A stretch of 64,000 nt of DNA from Ulva prolifera (lineage: Eukaryota; Chlorophyta; Ulvophyceae; Ulvales; Ulvaceae), in the NCBI GenBank assembly GCA_023078555.1, contig CM041198.1, positions 1,538,800-1,602,799 on the forward strand. Reading direction: 5' to 3'. Below are positions 21,897-33,708 of this stretch, piece by piece. How positions within the stretch are numbered: position 1 is the stretch's first letter; every line of letters begins with the position of its first letter. The notes under the pieces are model-generated. The model saw nothing but the letters and a program-made list of their open reading frames with translations, searched no databases and had not been told where the DNA came from. A program made the translations under genes and the position numbers.

Positions 21897-23226
21897 GTGT
21901 TACAAGGACAAAGCAAGCGAGGCAGGTAGCACCGCAAGCAAGAACCAGGGGAATCGCACACCACGCAGCAAGCCACACGAAGCGCACACCAAAACACCCA
22001 CGCAACGGCAGCACCCGCTCCGGACACAGCCACACAGCCACACAGCCACACAGACGCTCTGCCGCGCCGTTGCGCGCCAGGTTCACGCCGCTGCCCCGCT
22101 GATGGCGCGTCACGCGGGCAAGGCGGTACTGACGGGACTTGCGGTCCCATGTGATGATCTCTCGCCGCTCACTGGCCATCCGGCCTGAGCGGCGAGCCGC
22201 CCGCGGCGTCCTCGTCGCTCTCTCGCGGGCCGGGTGCCGTCCGAGGCTCGGACGCGCTGGTAGGCGGTGTGTGCTGCCTCGGCCGCGTGCCCCGACCCCC
22301 GAACACGGCGCGCCTCGGCCGTGCTCCGTTCCGGGTTTCGCGGATGGGGACGCCCCCGCGTGTGTTGTTCCGGCGCCCGGGGCTGGCCTGATCGGGGCAT
22401 TGGGGCGGGGGTCCCTGGGGGCCCCCGGCGGCTTCCGTGTGGGGCCGGCGCCGGCCAGGCCGCTGCATGGGGCTGCCGCGGCCGCGCGGGCGGCGGGGTC
22501 GTGTAGGTGTTGGCGTGTGGGTTTGTGGGTGCTGGGGTGTGTGTTGGGGTTTGGGTCTGGGCCGCGTGCGGGTGCGTGCGTGCGTGGGTCGGGTTTCGGT
22601 GTGTGGTTCGTGTGGTAGTGTGTGGGAGCGTGGGGGTGTGTGGGTGCTTGTTGTGCCTTGGCGTTGGCTGTTGCTCTCCTGCTGCGTGCGCATTGCGTTT
22701 CTTGTGCTCTCCCTTTTGGTCCTGGCGGTGCTACTGGCCCCTCCGGCTTTTCCTTCGTAACACAGCCACACAGCTACACAGCCACACACACGCCCACACC
22801 CACACGCCCACCCCCACCTGAAACCCCGCCCACCAGCCAGGCGCACGAGACCCGGAAGCACAAGCAGCCAAGGCCGCCGAGCACACAAACATCGAGACCG
22901 CAACCACAACCCCCAGCCCGGGGAGGCCCCCGCCTACCCCAGCACAACCCCCCCAAGCCCAGCCCGCGCATACCACCCCGCCTGTCCGCAACCCCACACC
23001 CGGAACCCCCAAAGTCCAGCCCAGCACGCCCAAACCACCCGGCTGCGTCCCAAGGGCGGGCCACACGCAGGCGCACGGGGAAGACACCGTGACCAGCGAA
23101 ACGCGGCACGCCTGAGCCGCCACCACAAGAAAGCGGACGAGGCCGCGAGCGCAAGCGCAGCGGCGACCGCCCACCACGCAGCCCAGGCGGGCGCGCAGCG
23201 CCGCTCAGGCCGGGTGGCCTGTGAGC
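21897..23226 (-). mobile_element. Minus-strand RLE fragment split by a second insertion
   Basis: Minus-strand reading begins near 23226 (caggccacccggcctgag, the GHPA-stop region), runs to about 22762, then resumes at 22053 and ends with the 3' module at 21897. The two parts add up to about 620 nt, the normal 3'UTR length. The intervening 22054-22761 is a separate plus-strand insertion. Confidence 0.7.
22054..22761 (+). mobile_element. Nested 5'-truncated RLE retroelement
   Basis: Begins in endonuclease codons (TLCRAVARQVHAAAPLMARH) and has its stop at 22186. The 573-nt 3'UTR ends in the module (gcggtgctactggcccctcc...). The target duplication acagccacacag is at 22042-22053 and 22762-22773. 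It sits inside the minus-strand fragment 21897-23226. Confidence 0.8.
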
Positions 23227-23235
23227 GGCGTGGTC

Positions 23236-23396
23236 GTGTGTGTGGCTGTGTGGCTGTGGCCGGCGCGGGTGCTGACGTTGCGTTGGTGTGTGCTGCGTGT
23301 GGCTTGTTAACAAGCCACACGCAATTGCGTGGTGTGCGGTTCCCCTGGTTGCTGCTTGCGGTGCTGCCTGCCTTGCTTGCGTTGTCCTTGTAACAC
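23236..23396 (+). mobile_element. RLE 3'-end fragment with internal palindrome
   Basis: Matches the reverse complement of 21897-22053 and ends in the module (gcggtgctgcctgccttgct...taacac). It contains the 30-bp perfect palindrome at 23294-23323 (centre gttaac, arm tgcgtgtggcttgtt), not present in the sister fragment. Confidence 0.75.
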
Positions 23397-23599
23397 ACGC
23401 GCTGCTGTGTATGCTGTGCTGGGCCTGCTGGACCCAAGCTGTGCTGCAGCACAGCTCAAGCATCTGGCACACCCACGTCAACACAGGTTTACAAAAGAGT
23501 GAACGGGAGAAAGCAAACGCTGAAACCGAAGCTCATCCGAATCAACATTAACATACACTCACACACACACGTCAGCACACCGTTGAGACTCATTCTCTT

Positions 23600-24223
23600 G
23601 TAAACTACCGTTGAGACTTAGGCGTAATGACCATGCAAGCGCTTTTGGCGGACAGCCCTGGATCACGACGCCTTGAGAAATCTACCGCATGGCAACAAAT
23701 ACTTAGCGTCCCGAGATCAAACCGTCTACCTAACTCCTACAGTACACTTCCATACGCGGTTGCGCAGATGTCCATAAGATGCTGCGATGTATGGGCCACC
23801 GCACTGCGCAACAGGCCGGCGATGCAGCACATGGAGTGGGGACAAGCACCACGCGATGCAGGGATTACACGAAAGCGCGTTCGGGCTGCCACACCTTGAC
23901 CCAAGCCTGCACCGTGAAGCCTGTACTTTATGAAAATCCAAGCTTGCTACCTTCATCATAATCACTTTCTGGTCAAAGAGCTGGCAATTGCCCAATCATG
24001 TCTCGTGTTCAGATCGAGCCTGCAGCGCTGCTTGCGCCACCTACAGCCAGACGGCCAGACGTTTGTCTGCAGATACATCTCAAACTCATGGGGTGTAACT
24101 GGCCATGGTGCTCAGATGTCCATGTAGATCCCGCTCGGCACGTTGTCGACCTGTACATACAGTTGAATCGTCTACCAACGTTTCCCAATTACAATCGTGT
24201 TGCGAATACATTATGGTAGAAAT
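23600..24223. repeat. Conserved distal upstream region of copy 3
   Basis: Same block as upstream of copies 2, 4, 5, 7 and 9 (atgaccatgcaagcgctttt; cgaaagcgcgttcgggctgc). Indels differ from copy to copy. Confidence 0.6.
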
Positions 24224-24434
24224 GTTTTCAACGAGGTCCAGATCTACGAGTTCACACAGAGCTTCAGCCGGTTGAACATCTACAGAGCTGAAATCTCGGT
24301 GGATGCATATGCAGCAACTGTACGGTATAAAAGCAGGCGGTCACCGAGGAGTCACTAAAACGTACTCCAGCCGCACAACTCCCAACTGCATCCATCTACC
24401 TTTCTCTCTGCATCTTCAAGTCTTCATTCAAAAT
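24224..24434 (+). promoter_or_regulatory. Promoter and 5'UTR exon, copy 3
   Basis: TTTTCAACGAGGTCC at 24224, TATA box at 24326, exon 1 ending with AT at 24433-24434 before donor GTGCGATCC. Confidence 0.8.
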
Positions 24435-26176
24435 GTGCGATCCCTGCTCCAGCAACAGTGCATTTCCGTTGCAGCTGTGCATGAGATACTGCAAAACAGT
24501 CAATGTTTCACAGATCACATTTGTGTGCACGGCACACATGCAATTGAATCTTTCAAGACTGTCAGGTCATCTGTCTAGCCTCATGTTACATCAAAGGACT
24601 TGTTGTGGCTTGCAATCATGGAATGTGCTGTTGATCACATTGCTTACAGCAGGCCGTGACAATTGTTGTGTTTAGGTTGCATGGAACTGCGCTGTGTCTT
24701 GTCCATGAGTGTCTTGTTCATGAACAGGTTCATGTTGTATCAAATGGTACATCATGATGCAACATTGATCTGGCTGATGCACCCGTGAAGACTTGAATTA
24801 CTGATGACTTGAATTACACCTGCAGGATTTACGCAGCAGCCGCAGTTGGCCTGTTGATGGCAGGAGCCGTGATGGCCCCTGAGCCCTCGAGCGCCGCCCT
24901 AGCCACCTCTTCCCAGCCCAGCCGTGGCCTCCTCTCCAAGACCCCGGACGACGGCGAGAAGAACGGCGATGAGGGCGACGAGGGCAACGAGGGGCTTGAT
25001 GGCTTCTTGGCCACACGCGGCGATGAGGGCGATGAGGGCGACGAGGGTAATGAGGGCAATGAGGGCAATGAGGGTGATGAGGGTGATGAGGGAGACGAGG
25101 GCAATGAGGGAGACGAGGGCAATGAGGGCGACGAGGGTGATGAGGGCAATGAGGGGAAGGAGGGTGATGAGGGTGACGAGGGCGATGAGGGCGGCTCTTT
25201 CTCTGGCTTCGAGTCCACAACACTGTCCCGGGTGGAGTGCGTCAGTCAGGCCACTGCTCAGTCATTCTCCTCCATGGAGGATGCCCACGTTGCCGTCATT
25301 GCCACCGTGTTTACTGAGTTCTGCCGTGAGGACCTGGAAGAAACATCTGCCGCAGCGGTTGCCCTTGCTGCTTCAGACTCTGCTTTGGCCTTTGCCCGTG
25401 CTGTCGCCTCCACCCAGGCCGCCTGCGTGTCCACCGGGAAGGCCTTTGGTTGCGCCTCCGCATCTGCAATGGCCGAGGCTTGGGCTTCTGCAACCGCCGA
25501 GGCGCACGCGACCGCCGTGGCCGCCTCTGCGGAGGAGTGCGAGTGCCTCGCCAAGTCCCAGGCGCTGTCCGTTGGTACAGCATCCACCTTCATCACTCTT
25601 GCGGCGGATGCCTTTGCCCGTGCAGAGGTGACCGCATGCTCTGAAGGGGATTCCGCATCCCTCGCCAGCGCATACGCAGACTGCTCTGCGCTCGCGTACG
25701 CCACCGTCTGGACCAGGGCCATCGCCGAGGCGTTCCTAGAGGGCGACTGCTTCTCCAGCGAGGTCGCCACCCGCATCCTCGCCGAGACCAGCGGCACATT
25801 CGGCGTCATCGAGGGCTGCGAGCGCGATGACTTCTCCTTCGGTGACGCCTTCGGCTCCACCGACGGCTCCACCGCTGAAGGCGTACGCTCCTCTCAACAC
25901 CATCTGTCTGCATGTCACGATCACTGGCGTCAATAGATGCGAGGCAAATGGATCAAGCTGCTGTTTCATCATGTGGCAGTTCCTGAAAGCTCGTTTCACG
26001 TGTGTTGGACCCAGGGCTCAGCCACATCGTGTACCATGTGCTTGCCTATCCTTCATACCATCTGCGTGGTTGCACCACGGTCTTTGCAGACACACCCATG
26101 ATGCCTTTGTGTACCCTCCGCAGCCTCTTGCTGACGCTGGTCGCCCATTGTGTAGCAGGCTGCTGACCACATCTAG
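24433..26176 (+). CDS. Array copy 3: secreted Gly-X-Glu / Ala-Cys-rich protein
   Basis: CDS 24433-24434, 24826-25882, 26156-26176 (359 aa); introns 391 and 273 bp. The second donor is GTACGC after GAAGGC. The last acceptor is tgtag rather than tgcag, followed by the usual CAG, so the last exon still reads QAADHI-stop. The N-terminus is MIYAAAAVGLLMAGAVMA. The acidic tract lacks the ENN variant and has GKE near its end. SSMEDAH replaces SAMEDAH. Domain layout is as in copy 1. Confidence 0.8.
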
Positions 26177-26590
26177 GACTCCGGCGCAAGAGATGTGGAT
26201 GCATGCTTGCAAGCACGGCACGGTCCAACTCCAACCCAGGACGATTGAAATGGAAGAGTTGCTGAAGCCTCGGCTCCGCCTGGGGCTTCTAGCAGCAGAT
26301 CTGCTGTGTGGCCTCGGACGGTCTTTCCTCTCGCTGCATGCTCTCTGCAGCAGCCGTGGCTACATCTTAGCTGCATGAGAAGCCACATCTGCTGGGGCAT
26401 TTGGACAGTTCGCCGGACCGGTTGATGCTAGCTTTTGATTGCGTTCGAGGTAGCAGGGCGTCAGCTTTTTTGAATACAAGTGTTGTTGGTCGTATGTCAA
26501 CCAGTTACTACATCAGATACGCGTTTGTTGGCATTGCCACCCCGCTGGCAACTGTGGCAGTAGGGCACCGTCGGTGTTGGTGGCTAGCAG

Positions 26591-26595
26591 TGTAA
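26591..26595 (+). terminator. TGTAA polyadenylation signal, copy 3
   Basis: TGTAA 415 nt after the stop, in ggtggctagcagTGTAA. Confidence 0.65.
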
Positions 26596-27218
26596 ACAAT
26601 CCTGCAGAGCATTGATATCAGAGCATGGTTTAGGGATATGAATCTGGTCGTGCTCTACCTTGATTCCGTGCAGAACCGCGCGCCAACCCTAGGGGGTTAA
26701 TTGTCAACTGATAGGATGGGATGCATTACAACAATGCTCCTTGATTGACGGCCCCCTCACGTAGCACCGTCATCTCTCAGAAGCTGGGCCAAGCGTAGTA
26801 GCAGCCGGAGCAGCGGTCATTCCCCGTGGAGGCCCCCACGGCATTGCACAGCTCCCGAGCACGACAACATCCTCGAGCAGTTGAGTGCCTGGCTTGCAGT
26901 CGTAGATTTCTCGTTCTTGCGGCGTGCGCGTATTGCGCTGTACCTGCATCTAGTTCGGAGCTTCGAACTTTGTCCTTAACATGATTACAACACACCCCCG
27001 CACACATGCACCCGCACCCGCGTCGCGTGCGGGGGCTTCCAGCCTGAGCGACGGCCCGCCCGACGAGGTCTCGGCCTGCCATCTCATCACAGTGGCGTCG
27101 GATATCGATATCGGACAGCAAAGATCTGCCGAAATACGGCCTGGTGTCGCTCTCAGATGGAGAGCCGCCAATAGCCTGAGAGAGGGTCGCACGGCGGCGG
27201 GTCTGCTGTGTTGTTGGA
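26596..27218. other. Intergenic, no supported gene
   Basis: No frame with coding character. A short tatcgatatc-like palindrome lies near 27101; a similar one is at 10511. Confidence 0.35.
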
Positions 27219-27268
27219 GTGTATTGTACATGGACAAAGGCGGAGTGGCCGGTAGCACCGCCAGGGCA
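27219..27268 (-). mobile_element. RLE 3' terminal module
   Basis: On the minus strand it reads ctggcggtgctaccggccac...gtccatgtacaatac, the module of the nested element at 22725-22761. Little else of the element is visible here. Confidence 0.6.
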
Positions 27269-27692
27269 AGAAAGATGCATGCCGTAACGTCCCAATGCAT
27301 GCACGGCAGGAGATGTACACCCACGTCAAACCCGAATCACGGCGCCCGATCACAGCATGATAGGCATCCACCGAACACGCACCCACGCCACCACTCACCA
27401 AACCCATGCACCCGCCCATGTCGTTGGTGGGCGTGGGGAGGGCCGGGGGTCTCTGGACTCCCCCCTACCTGCAGCCGGGCGGCCCCGTCTGGGAGGTCTC
27501 GTGTGCGTCATGGTCCGGCCTCTGAGTCGGGCGCGGCTGTGGCGCCACGCAGGCGTGGAAGTGGATCCGCGCGGGTGGACATCTGAGTGTGTTTGGGTGT
27601 CGGGGTTCAAGTGCATCAGTGGAGGCGAGATGGGCTCTACTTGTGTGGGGACGTTACGGGATGTCCATGCGTGGTACTGCATGCGTGTGGCT

Positions 27693-27860
27693 GTGTTACA
27701 AGGACAAAGCAAGCAAGGCATGTAGCACCGCAAGCAAGAACCAGGGGAACCGCAAGCAAGAACCATGGGAACCGCAAGCAAGAACCAGGGGAACCGCAAG
27801 CAAGAACCAGGGGAACCGCAAGCAAGAACCAGGGGAACCGCAAGCAAGAACCAGGGGGCA
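27693..27860 (-). mobile_element. RLE 3' end with a 22-bp tandem repeat
   Basis: The module lies at 27693-27731 (gtgttacaaggacaaagcaa...tgtagcaccgc on plus). It is followed by six units of a 22-bp repeat (ccgcaagcaagaaccagggg plus aa) at about 27726-27857. A single such unit sits beside the module at 21930 and in a variant at 23340, so the repeat expanded here from element sequence. Confidence 0.8.
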
Positions 27861-28249
27861 GCAACGCATGCGTGTGTGACAGAGGAGTGTGGAGGCATGG
27901 ACGAGCACATCAAAAGTATCCCCTCCGACTCAACAGTCTCACACGTAGCCACACTGCTGTTTGCCTGCGTGGGCATGCCCTGGGGATGGGTAATCGAGAC
28001 TCGAATGAATGCAATACCTTTTAAAGACTTTGCCAGCGGGGCAAAAGGTGTCCTGGTGTGCTCACAGGATGTGAGGTCTGCCCCGGCCGGGGCTGCTGAT
28101 GCGACACACGCTGCTGTGTACGCTGTGCTTGGCCTGCATGGCCCTTCGTGGCCGAGCAAGCATGTACAGCCACAGTCGGGCCCCGCCGCAATGAGACGGC
28201 CATGGCGCCTGGCGCTGGCTTGGGATGACTGCCAGTGTGTCCGCCTGTG

Positions 28250-29620
28250 TGCGGGCTTTGTTTGCGGAGTTGCTGCATGGAGTATGGCGGTGGGTGTTCA
28301 CACCTGGAACGTGGTGCAATGTTCTGATGACTTGCCCAAGAAGGCTCAAGTACGTATGAGCTCTGGCTAAATGAATAGGAGCATCGAAACACACATTGAT
28401 TGGTGAAAGGGTTTGTGCAGCATGTCAAACTGGATCCAGCAGCACTCAGCAGCTTCACTGACTGACAGCGACAATAAAATATGATCCCTGAGAAGCTCTA
28501 TGAATATTCAGCGCGCAGACCAGAGGTGCTCATGGACGGGCGGCACTGCTCCGCTGCAGTGAGCTTCTGCAGTGATCTGTCACAAGACCGCCAAGTTGCA
28601 GTGCCAACGTCTATCCAGCGTCAGGCGAAGTATTTGTCTTCTCCCGTTTACTCTTTTGTAATAACGTCTCAGGCGAAGCCTTCGAGCTATTCGTCACAGC
28701 TGCAAGGACGACCTGCTGCAGCACATCTCAAACCCATCTGGTACACCACACCCGCATCGACATACCGGTGAGACTCACTCTTCTATGAACTACCATTGAG
28801 ACTTACGCGTGGTGACCATGCAAGCGCTTTTGGCGTACAGCCCTGGACCACGACGCCTTGAGCTCGAGACGACTGCCTTGAGACGTCTACGACATGGCAA
28901 CAAATACTTCCCGTCCCGGAATCAAGCCGTCAACCTCCTGGATTACACTGCCCTTCGCGACTGCGCACAAACTCACAAGATGCTGCCGTGCATGGGGCAC
29001 CGCGCTGTGCAACAGGCCGGCGATCCGACACATGGACTCGAAGTGGTGACAGGCACCACGCGATGCACAGATTACATGAAAGCGCGTTCGGCCTGACCCG
29101 AGACGTCACAGTAAAGCCTGTATTTCTAGTTGAATAATCCATGCTTGCTGCCTTGCGCGCAATCATTTTCTGGCCACAGAGCTGGCAAGTGAACAACGAT
29201 GTCTCGCGTACAGATCGAGTCCGCAGCGCTTCTTGCGCCAGTTGCAGCCACACGGCTAAACGTTTTTCTGCAGAAAATTCATGTGAACGTCTTGGGGTGT
29301 ATCTGGTGCTAAGATGTCCATGTAGATCTCTTCGACGTCTTCGGCACGTTGTCGACCTGCACATACAGTTGAAAGGTCTACCAACGTTTCCCAATTGCAA
29401 TGGTGTTGCGAATACATTATGGTAGAAATGTTTTCGACGAGGTCCAGATCTACGAGTTCACACAGACCTTCACAACCGGTTGAACATCGGTGGATTTGGC
29501 AACTCTGCATGCTTATAATGCGCAGTATAAAAGCAGGCGCTCGCCGAGGAGTCTCTAAAACGTCCTCCAGCTGCACAACTGCCAACAGCAACCATAGTTC
29601 TTCCTCTCAACAGCTTCAAC
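28250..29620. repeat. Segmental duplication, copy 4 side
   Basis: Partner of 15782-17160. Small differences include a 4-base insertion (ctgactgac) near 28460 and loss of a short stretch near 28473. Confidence 0.8.
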
Positions 29621-29634
29621 TCTTCATTCAGAAT
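29431..29634 (+). promoter_or_regulatory. Promoter and 5'UTR exon, copy 4
   Basis: TTTTCGACGAGGTCC at 29431 (one change from the others), TATA box at 29526, exon 1 ending with AT at 29633-29634. Confidence 0.8.
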
Positions 29635-31372
29635 GTGCGATCCCTGCTCCAGCTACAGTGCAGTAGTGTTGCTGCTGTGAATCAGATAATGCAAAACAGT
29701 CAACGTTTAACAATTTATAACATCTTATTACAGTAGTATACATTTGTGTGCACAGCATCAATGCAAAGCCTGACAAGACCCGGCACTGATTCTCCCAGTC
29801 ATCTGTCCAGCCTCATATTACATCACCGGACTTGTCATTGCTTGCAATAATGGAATATACTGTTGATCACATTGCTTATCACTGGCCGTGAAATTGTGTA
29901 GACTAGACCAACACTTAAATTGCACTCTGTCTTTCTGAGTGTCTTCCATATTGAGTTAAATCAAATGGCACATGCCACAGTGACCAGGCCTATGCACCCG
30001 TGAAGCTGACTTGAACAACACCTGCAGGATTTACGCAGCAGCCGCAGTTGGCCTGATGATCTCCGGAGCCGTGATGGCCCCCGAGCCTTCCAGCGCCGCC
30101 CTGGCCACCTACTCACAGCCCAGCCGCGAGCTGCTCTCCAAGACCCCAGACGACGGCGAGAAGAACGGCGATGAGGGCGATGAGGGCAACGAGGGGCTTG
30201 ACGGCTTCTTGGCCACACGCGGCAACGAGGGCGATGAGGGCGACGAGGGTAATGAGGGCAACGAAGGCGATGAGGGTGATGAGGGTGATGAGAACAACGA
30301 GGGGAATGAGGGGGACGAGGGGAATGAGGGCGATGAGGGTGATGAGGGCAACGAAGGGACGGAGGGTGATGAGGGTGACGAAGGCGATGAGGGCGGCTCG
30401 TTCTCCGGATTTGAGTCCACAACACTGTCCCGGGTGGAGTGCGTCAGCCAGGCTACTGCACAGTCATTCTCAGCCATGGAGGATGCCCACGTCGCCGTCA
30501 TCGCCACCGTGTTTACCGAGTTCTGCCGTGATGACCTGGAGGAGACCTCGGCAGGAGCCATCGCCCTTGCTGCTTCCGACTCCGCACTTGCCTTTGCCCG
30601 CGCTGTCGCCTCCACTCAGGCCGCCTGCGTGTCCACCGGCAAGGCCTTCGGTTGCGCCTCCGCGTCCGCCATGGCCGAGGCTTGGGCTTCCGCCACAGCC
30701 GAGGCGCACGCGACCGCCGTGGCCGCCTCTGCGGAGGAGTGCGAGTGCCTCGCCAAGTCCCAGGCGCTATCCGTTGGCACAGCATCCACCTTCATCACTC
30801 TTGCGGCAGACGCCTTTGCACGTGCAGAGGTGACCGCATGCTCTGAGGGCAATGCCGCCTCCCTTGCCGCCGCGTACGCAGACTGCTCTGCGCTCGCGTA
30901 CGCCACCGTCTGGACCAGGGCCATCGCCGAGGCGTTCGTGGAGGGCGATTGCTTCTCCAGCGAGGTCGCCACCCGCATCCTCGCCGAGACCAGCGGCACA
31001 TTCGGCGTCATCGAGGGCTGCGAGCGTGACGACTTCTCCTTTGGTGACGCCTTCGGCTCCACCGACGGCTCCACCGCTGAGGGCGTACGCTCTCTCTTGC
31101 ACTCAATGCCAGAATGCTGTGTGCACAGGAGTCGAAAGACTGCCTCAAGGTGCTCCGAGCTGAGTCATACATCGTGTGGCAGCGCCTGAAAGCCCGCGCT
31201 GCCTGCATTGACACAGGTCACAGCCACGTCTTGTGTTTGCCTATCCTGCTGACCACCTGCATGGTTGCACCATAATCCTTGCAGATGTACACATGATGCC
31301 ATGACAGTCACCCCCACCGTATCTTGCCGACGCCAGTCGCCCGTTGTGCAGCAGGCCGCTGACCACATCTAG
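29633..31372 (+). CDS. Array copy 4: secreted Gly-X-Glu / Ala-Cys-rich protein
   Basis: CDS 29633-29634, 30028-31084, 31352-31372 (359 aa); introns 393 and 267 bp. The signal region differs (GLMISGAVMA), as does the next stretch (ATYSQPSRELL). It carries the DENNEGNEG variant. The Ala-rich domain is of the CRDDLEETSAGAIA type, shared with copies 5, 6, 8 and 9, whereas copies 1-3 have CREDLEETSAAAVA. AFVEGD replaces AFLEGD. Its upstream region is the segmental duplicate of copy 2, yet its coding domain belongs to the other group. Confidence 0.8.
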
Positions 31373-31755
31373 GACTCTGCGGCAAGAGAACTGCAGACAA
31401 GCATGATCGGGCTTCAATCCAGACGGCCGCGGAAGATTTGCTGAAGCCTGATCCCTGCCTTGGACGTCTGCTTAAGCTTCATGGCCTCATGCACCCTTTC
31501 CTGTGGCTGCATTTGCTGCGCATTAGCCGTGGCTAGTGTGCATCTGCACAGAGGCCAGCTGCAGTTGCCAGCGCAGTCGTGCCGTTCGCCGGACTGATTG
31601 ATGCTGATTGTTTGCCATCGAGATCGCTAGAGTTGGTGTTGAACACAAGTGCTGTCAACCGTAGGTGGAACGCGCAGTTTTGAGTAGAGCAGATTAATAT
31701 TTGATGATGTTACCATCCATCTGGCAACAGCATGGATGATGTTGGTAACTGGTCG

Positions 31756-31760
31756 TGTAA
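31756..31760 (+). terminator. TGTAA polyadenylation signal, copy 4
   Basis: TGTAA 384 nt after the stop, in ggtcgTGTAAcattc. Confidence 0.65.
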
Positions 31761-31779
31761 CATTCAATTGAAACCCACA

Positions 31780-33400
31780 CATCAGACAACGATGCAGGGG
31801 TGAAAGCCACCTTTTGTTCTACTCGTCGTTGCACAGACCTTGGCAAACTGCATGGCCCGTGTTGGCATCCATACACTATCTTCGATTGACCACGGAGCAG
31901 ATGGTGTGTTGCCTTCGTGTTCCACGGCCTGATCACTGTAACAACGAGTTGACATTCACAACCCTTACAAACCCTGCATTGTCCTTGCAGCAAACGATGC
32001 AGAGCTGCATAGCACAAGTAGAGCCAGGACCTCCAGTCGCCAGCCCCCCCACCCTATCCTCCTCCCTCACACCCACCGCTAGGCATAGCCGCCTCTACTC
32101 GGCAAGCAATATTAATACACGCCCCTGCTGTGTAGCACGCCGATACACGCGTCGAGGCCATGCCACAGGCAAGCTATCCCGGCAGCAAGCAAACCGAGCA
32201 CCCGCAACGTTGCCTACCGGGCAGAGCCGCGGTGTCAAGCAGCATGCGCAGAGGCGTCCGCACGCAGCGGCGTCCGGGAGCGCAGGGGAAGCGGGGCGGC
32301 CGGGGCGGCACAGCACGAAGGCAACGTAGATGCAAACAGGTCAAATATATAGTCCTGATAAATTGTGTTCATGATCGGCTGCCGTTCGCTGGACATCCTG
32401 ACCTGAGCGGCAGGATGCACCACCAGAGACTGGCCCGCTAGGGGCCACGCTCCATTAGCGTTGGCCGCCGGGCTGAGCGGGGCTCTGGCCAGCGCGCACT
32501 GTGTGACTGCATGGCTTGTACACCACGCGCAGTGCTTTCATCACAGCCGGTACAGCCTTGGCGTGGCTGAGTGTTGGCTCCAAGTGGGGAGGGCTGCTTA
32601 CCGAGCCTGCCGCGTTGCTGCTGTGTGTGGAGAGGGTCGGGGTTCTGGGGGCTGCGGCCCCCCTGCATTCAGGTGGCCTGCAGTCAGGTGGCCTGCAGGG
32701 CTGAGCGGTCTCGTGGTGGAGCGCCTGGTGTGGGTGCAATGTGGTGCCACATGAGTGTGTTTATGAGTGAACTCAGGCGAAGGGGGGAGCAGGTGGTTTT
32801 GGGGGTGCAGATGGACTTGCAAGTGTGAGCAGGTAAGTCATGAGCATGCTGGTGTTGGTGTGCATCGGTGAGGGCGAGATGGCGAGCTTGTGCGGGGCAT
32901 TGCTGGGTGCTTGGTGTTTGGCGCATGCTTGTTCAGCGGGCGATCCTGGCTGCGGCTCGGGGGTGTTGTCTTTAGTAGGCACCCCTGTTCTCGAGCTGCC
33001 AGCTCTCTGGTTCTGCGTTGCTACCCGCCTCCCCGACCAAGTCCTTGTAGCAGCACACCCCCACTACCACAACCACCCACGCAGTCGCCTCTATATGCGC
33101 ACACACGCACAGAAAGCAGAGAATTGCATGTCTTGGTCTGCCAGGTGTTCTCCCGGGCCCCTGTTAGACGTCGCCATCCTGCTGTTGAGTTCTGCCTGTC
33201 ATGCGATGTAGTGTCTGTCTGCATGACCCGGCAAGCTGCGGGCTGTGGCGGGCGGGCTGTATACATTATTATAATGGGCAGGGCTGTATAGCACGGAACC
33301 TGTGACAGCGAGTTTGCTGCGCGGCAGCCACATTTGGGGAGGGTGTGGGTGTGGGGGCTGCGGCCGCCTGCAGGCGGGCCGACGGAGTGCGGTGGTGTGA
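31780..33400. other. Intergenic with diverged spacing-unit sequence
   Basis: About 32030-32130 matches 58330-58400 (aggcatagccgcctctac, cggcaagcaata). About 32620-32700 carries the dispersed GC-rich repeat. No gene is supported; several frames of 70-130 codons overlap on both strands without conserved content. Confidence 0.45.
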
Positions 33401-33570
33401 CTGCGGGTGTGCTACAAGGACAGGGCTGGTGATCTCTAGAGGCTGGTAGCACCGCCGGGGGACGCACGGGCACAGCATAGCCACCGGACGCTGTCACGTG
33501 TCAAAACCCTGTCCACGGTTCTCGTGTCCAGGGCGGCTGCACACGCGACTCCGACTTTTGTCCTTGTATA
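33300..33570. repeat. Dispersed repeat paired with 60200-60490
   Basis: Shares cggcagccac, gtcaaaaccctgtccacggt and tctcgtgtccag with 60200-60490 in the same order. It includes a minus-oriented RLE module at 33407-33458. Confidence 0.7.
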
Positions 33571-33708
33571 ACACGCCACGCCGAGGACCGCCACAGGTTC
33601 AAATTTGCCACACCCACACACACCCCACCTCTCAGCGTCTTTGCATGTGGGTGTGTGTGTTGAGGTGGGGTCCGGGCCGCGTGCGGGTGTGTGGGTCGGG
33701 TGTCGGTG

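Noticed and set aside
27724-27860. Possible CRISPR array from the evenly spaced 22-bp repeat
   Set aside because: The repeats are directly adjacent with no spacers, and the context is eukaryotic retroelement DNA.
28481-28771. 96-codon frame (MIPEKLYEYSARRPEVLMDG...) upstream of copy 4
   Set aside because: Near-identical DNA upstream of copy 2 has it open as well, but other units break it with indels. It probably reflects only the recent duplication.
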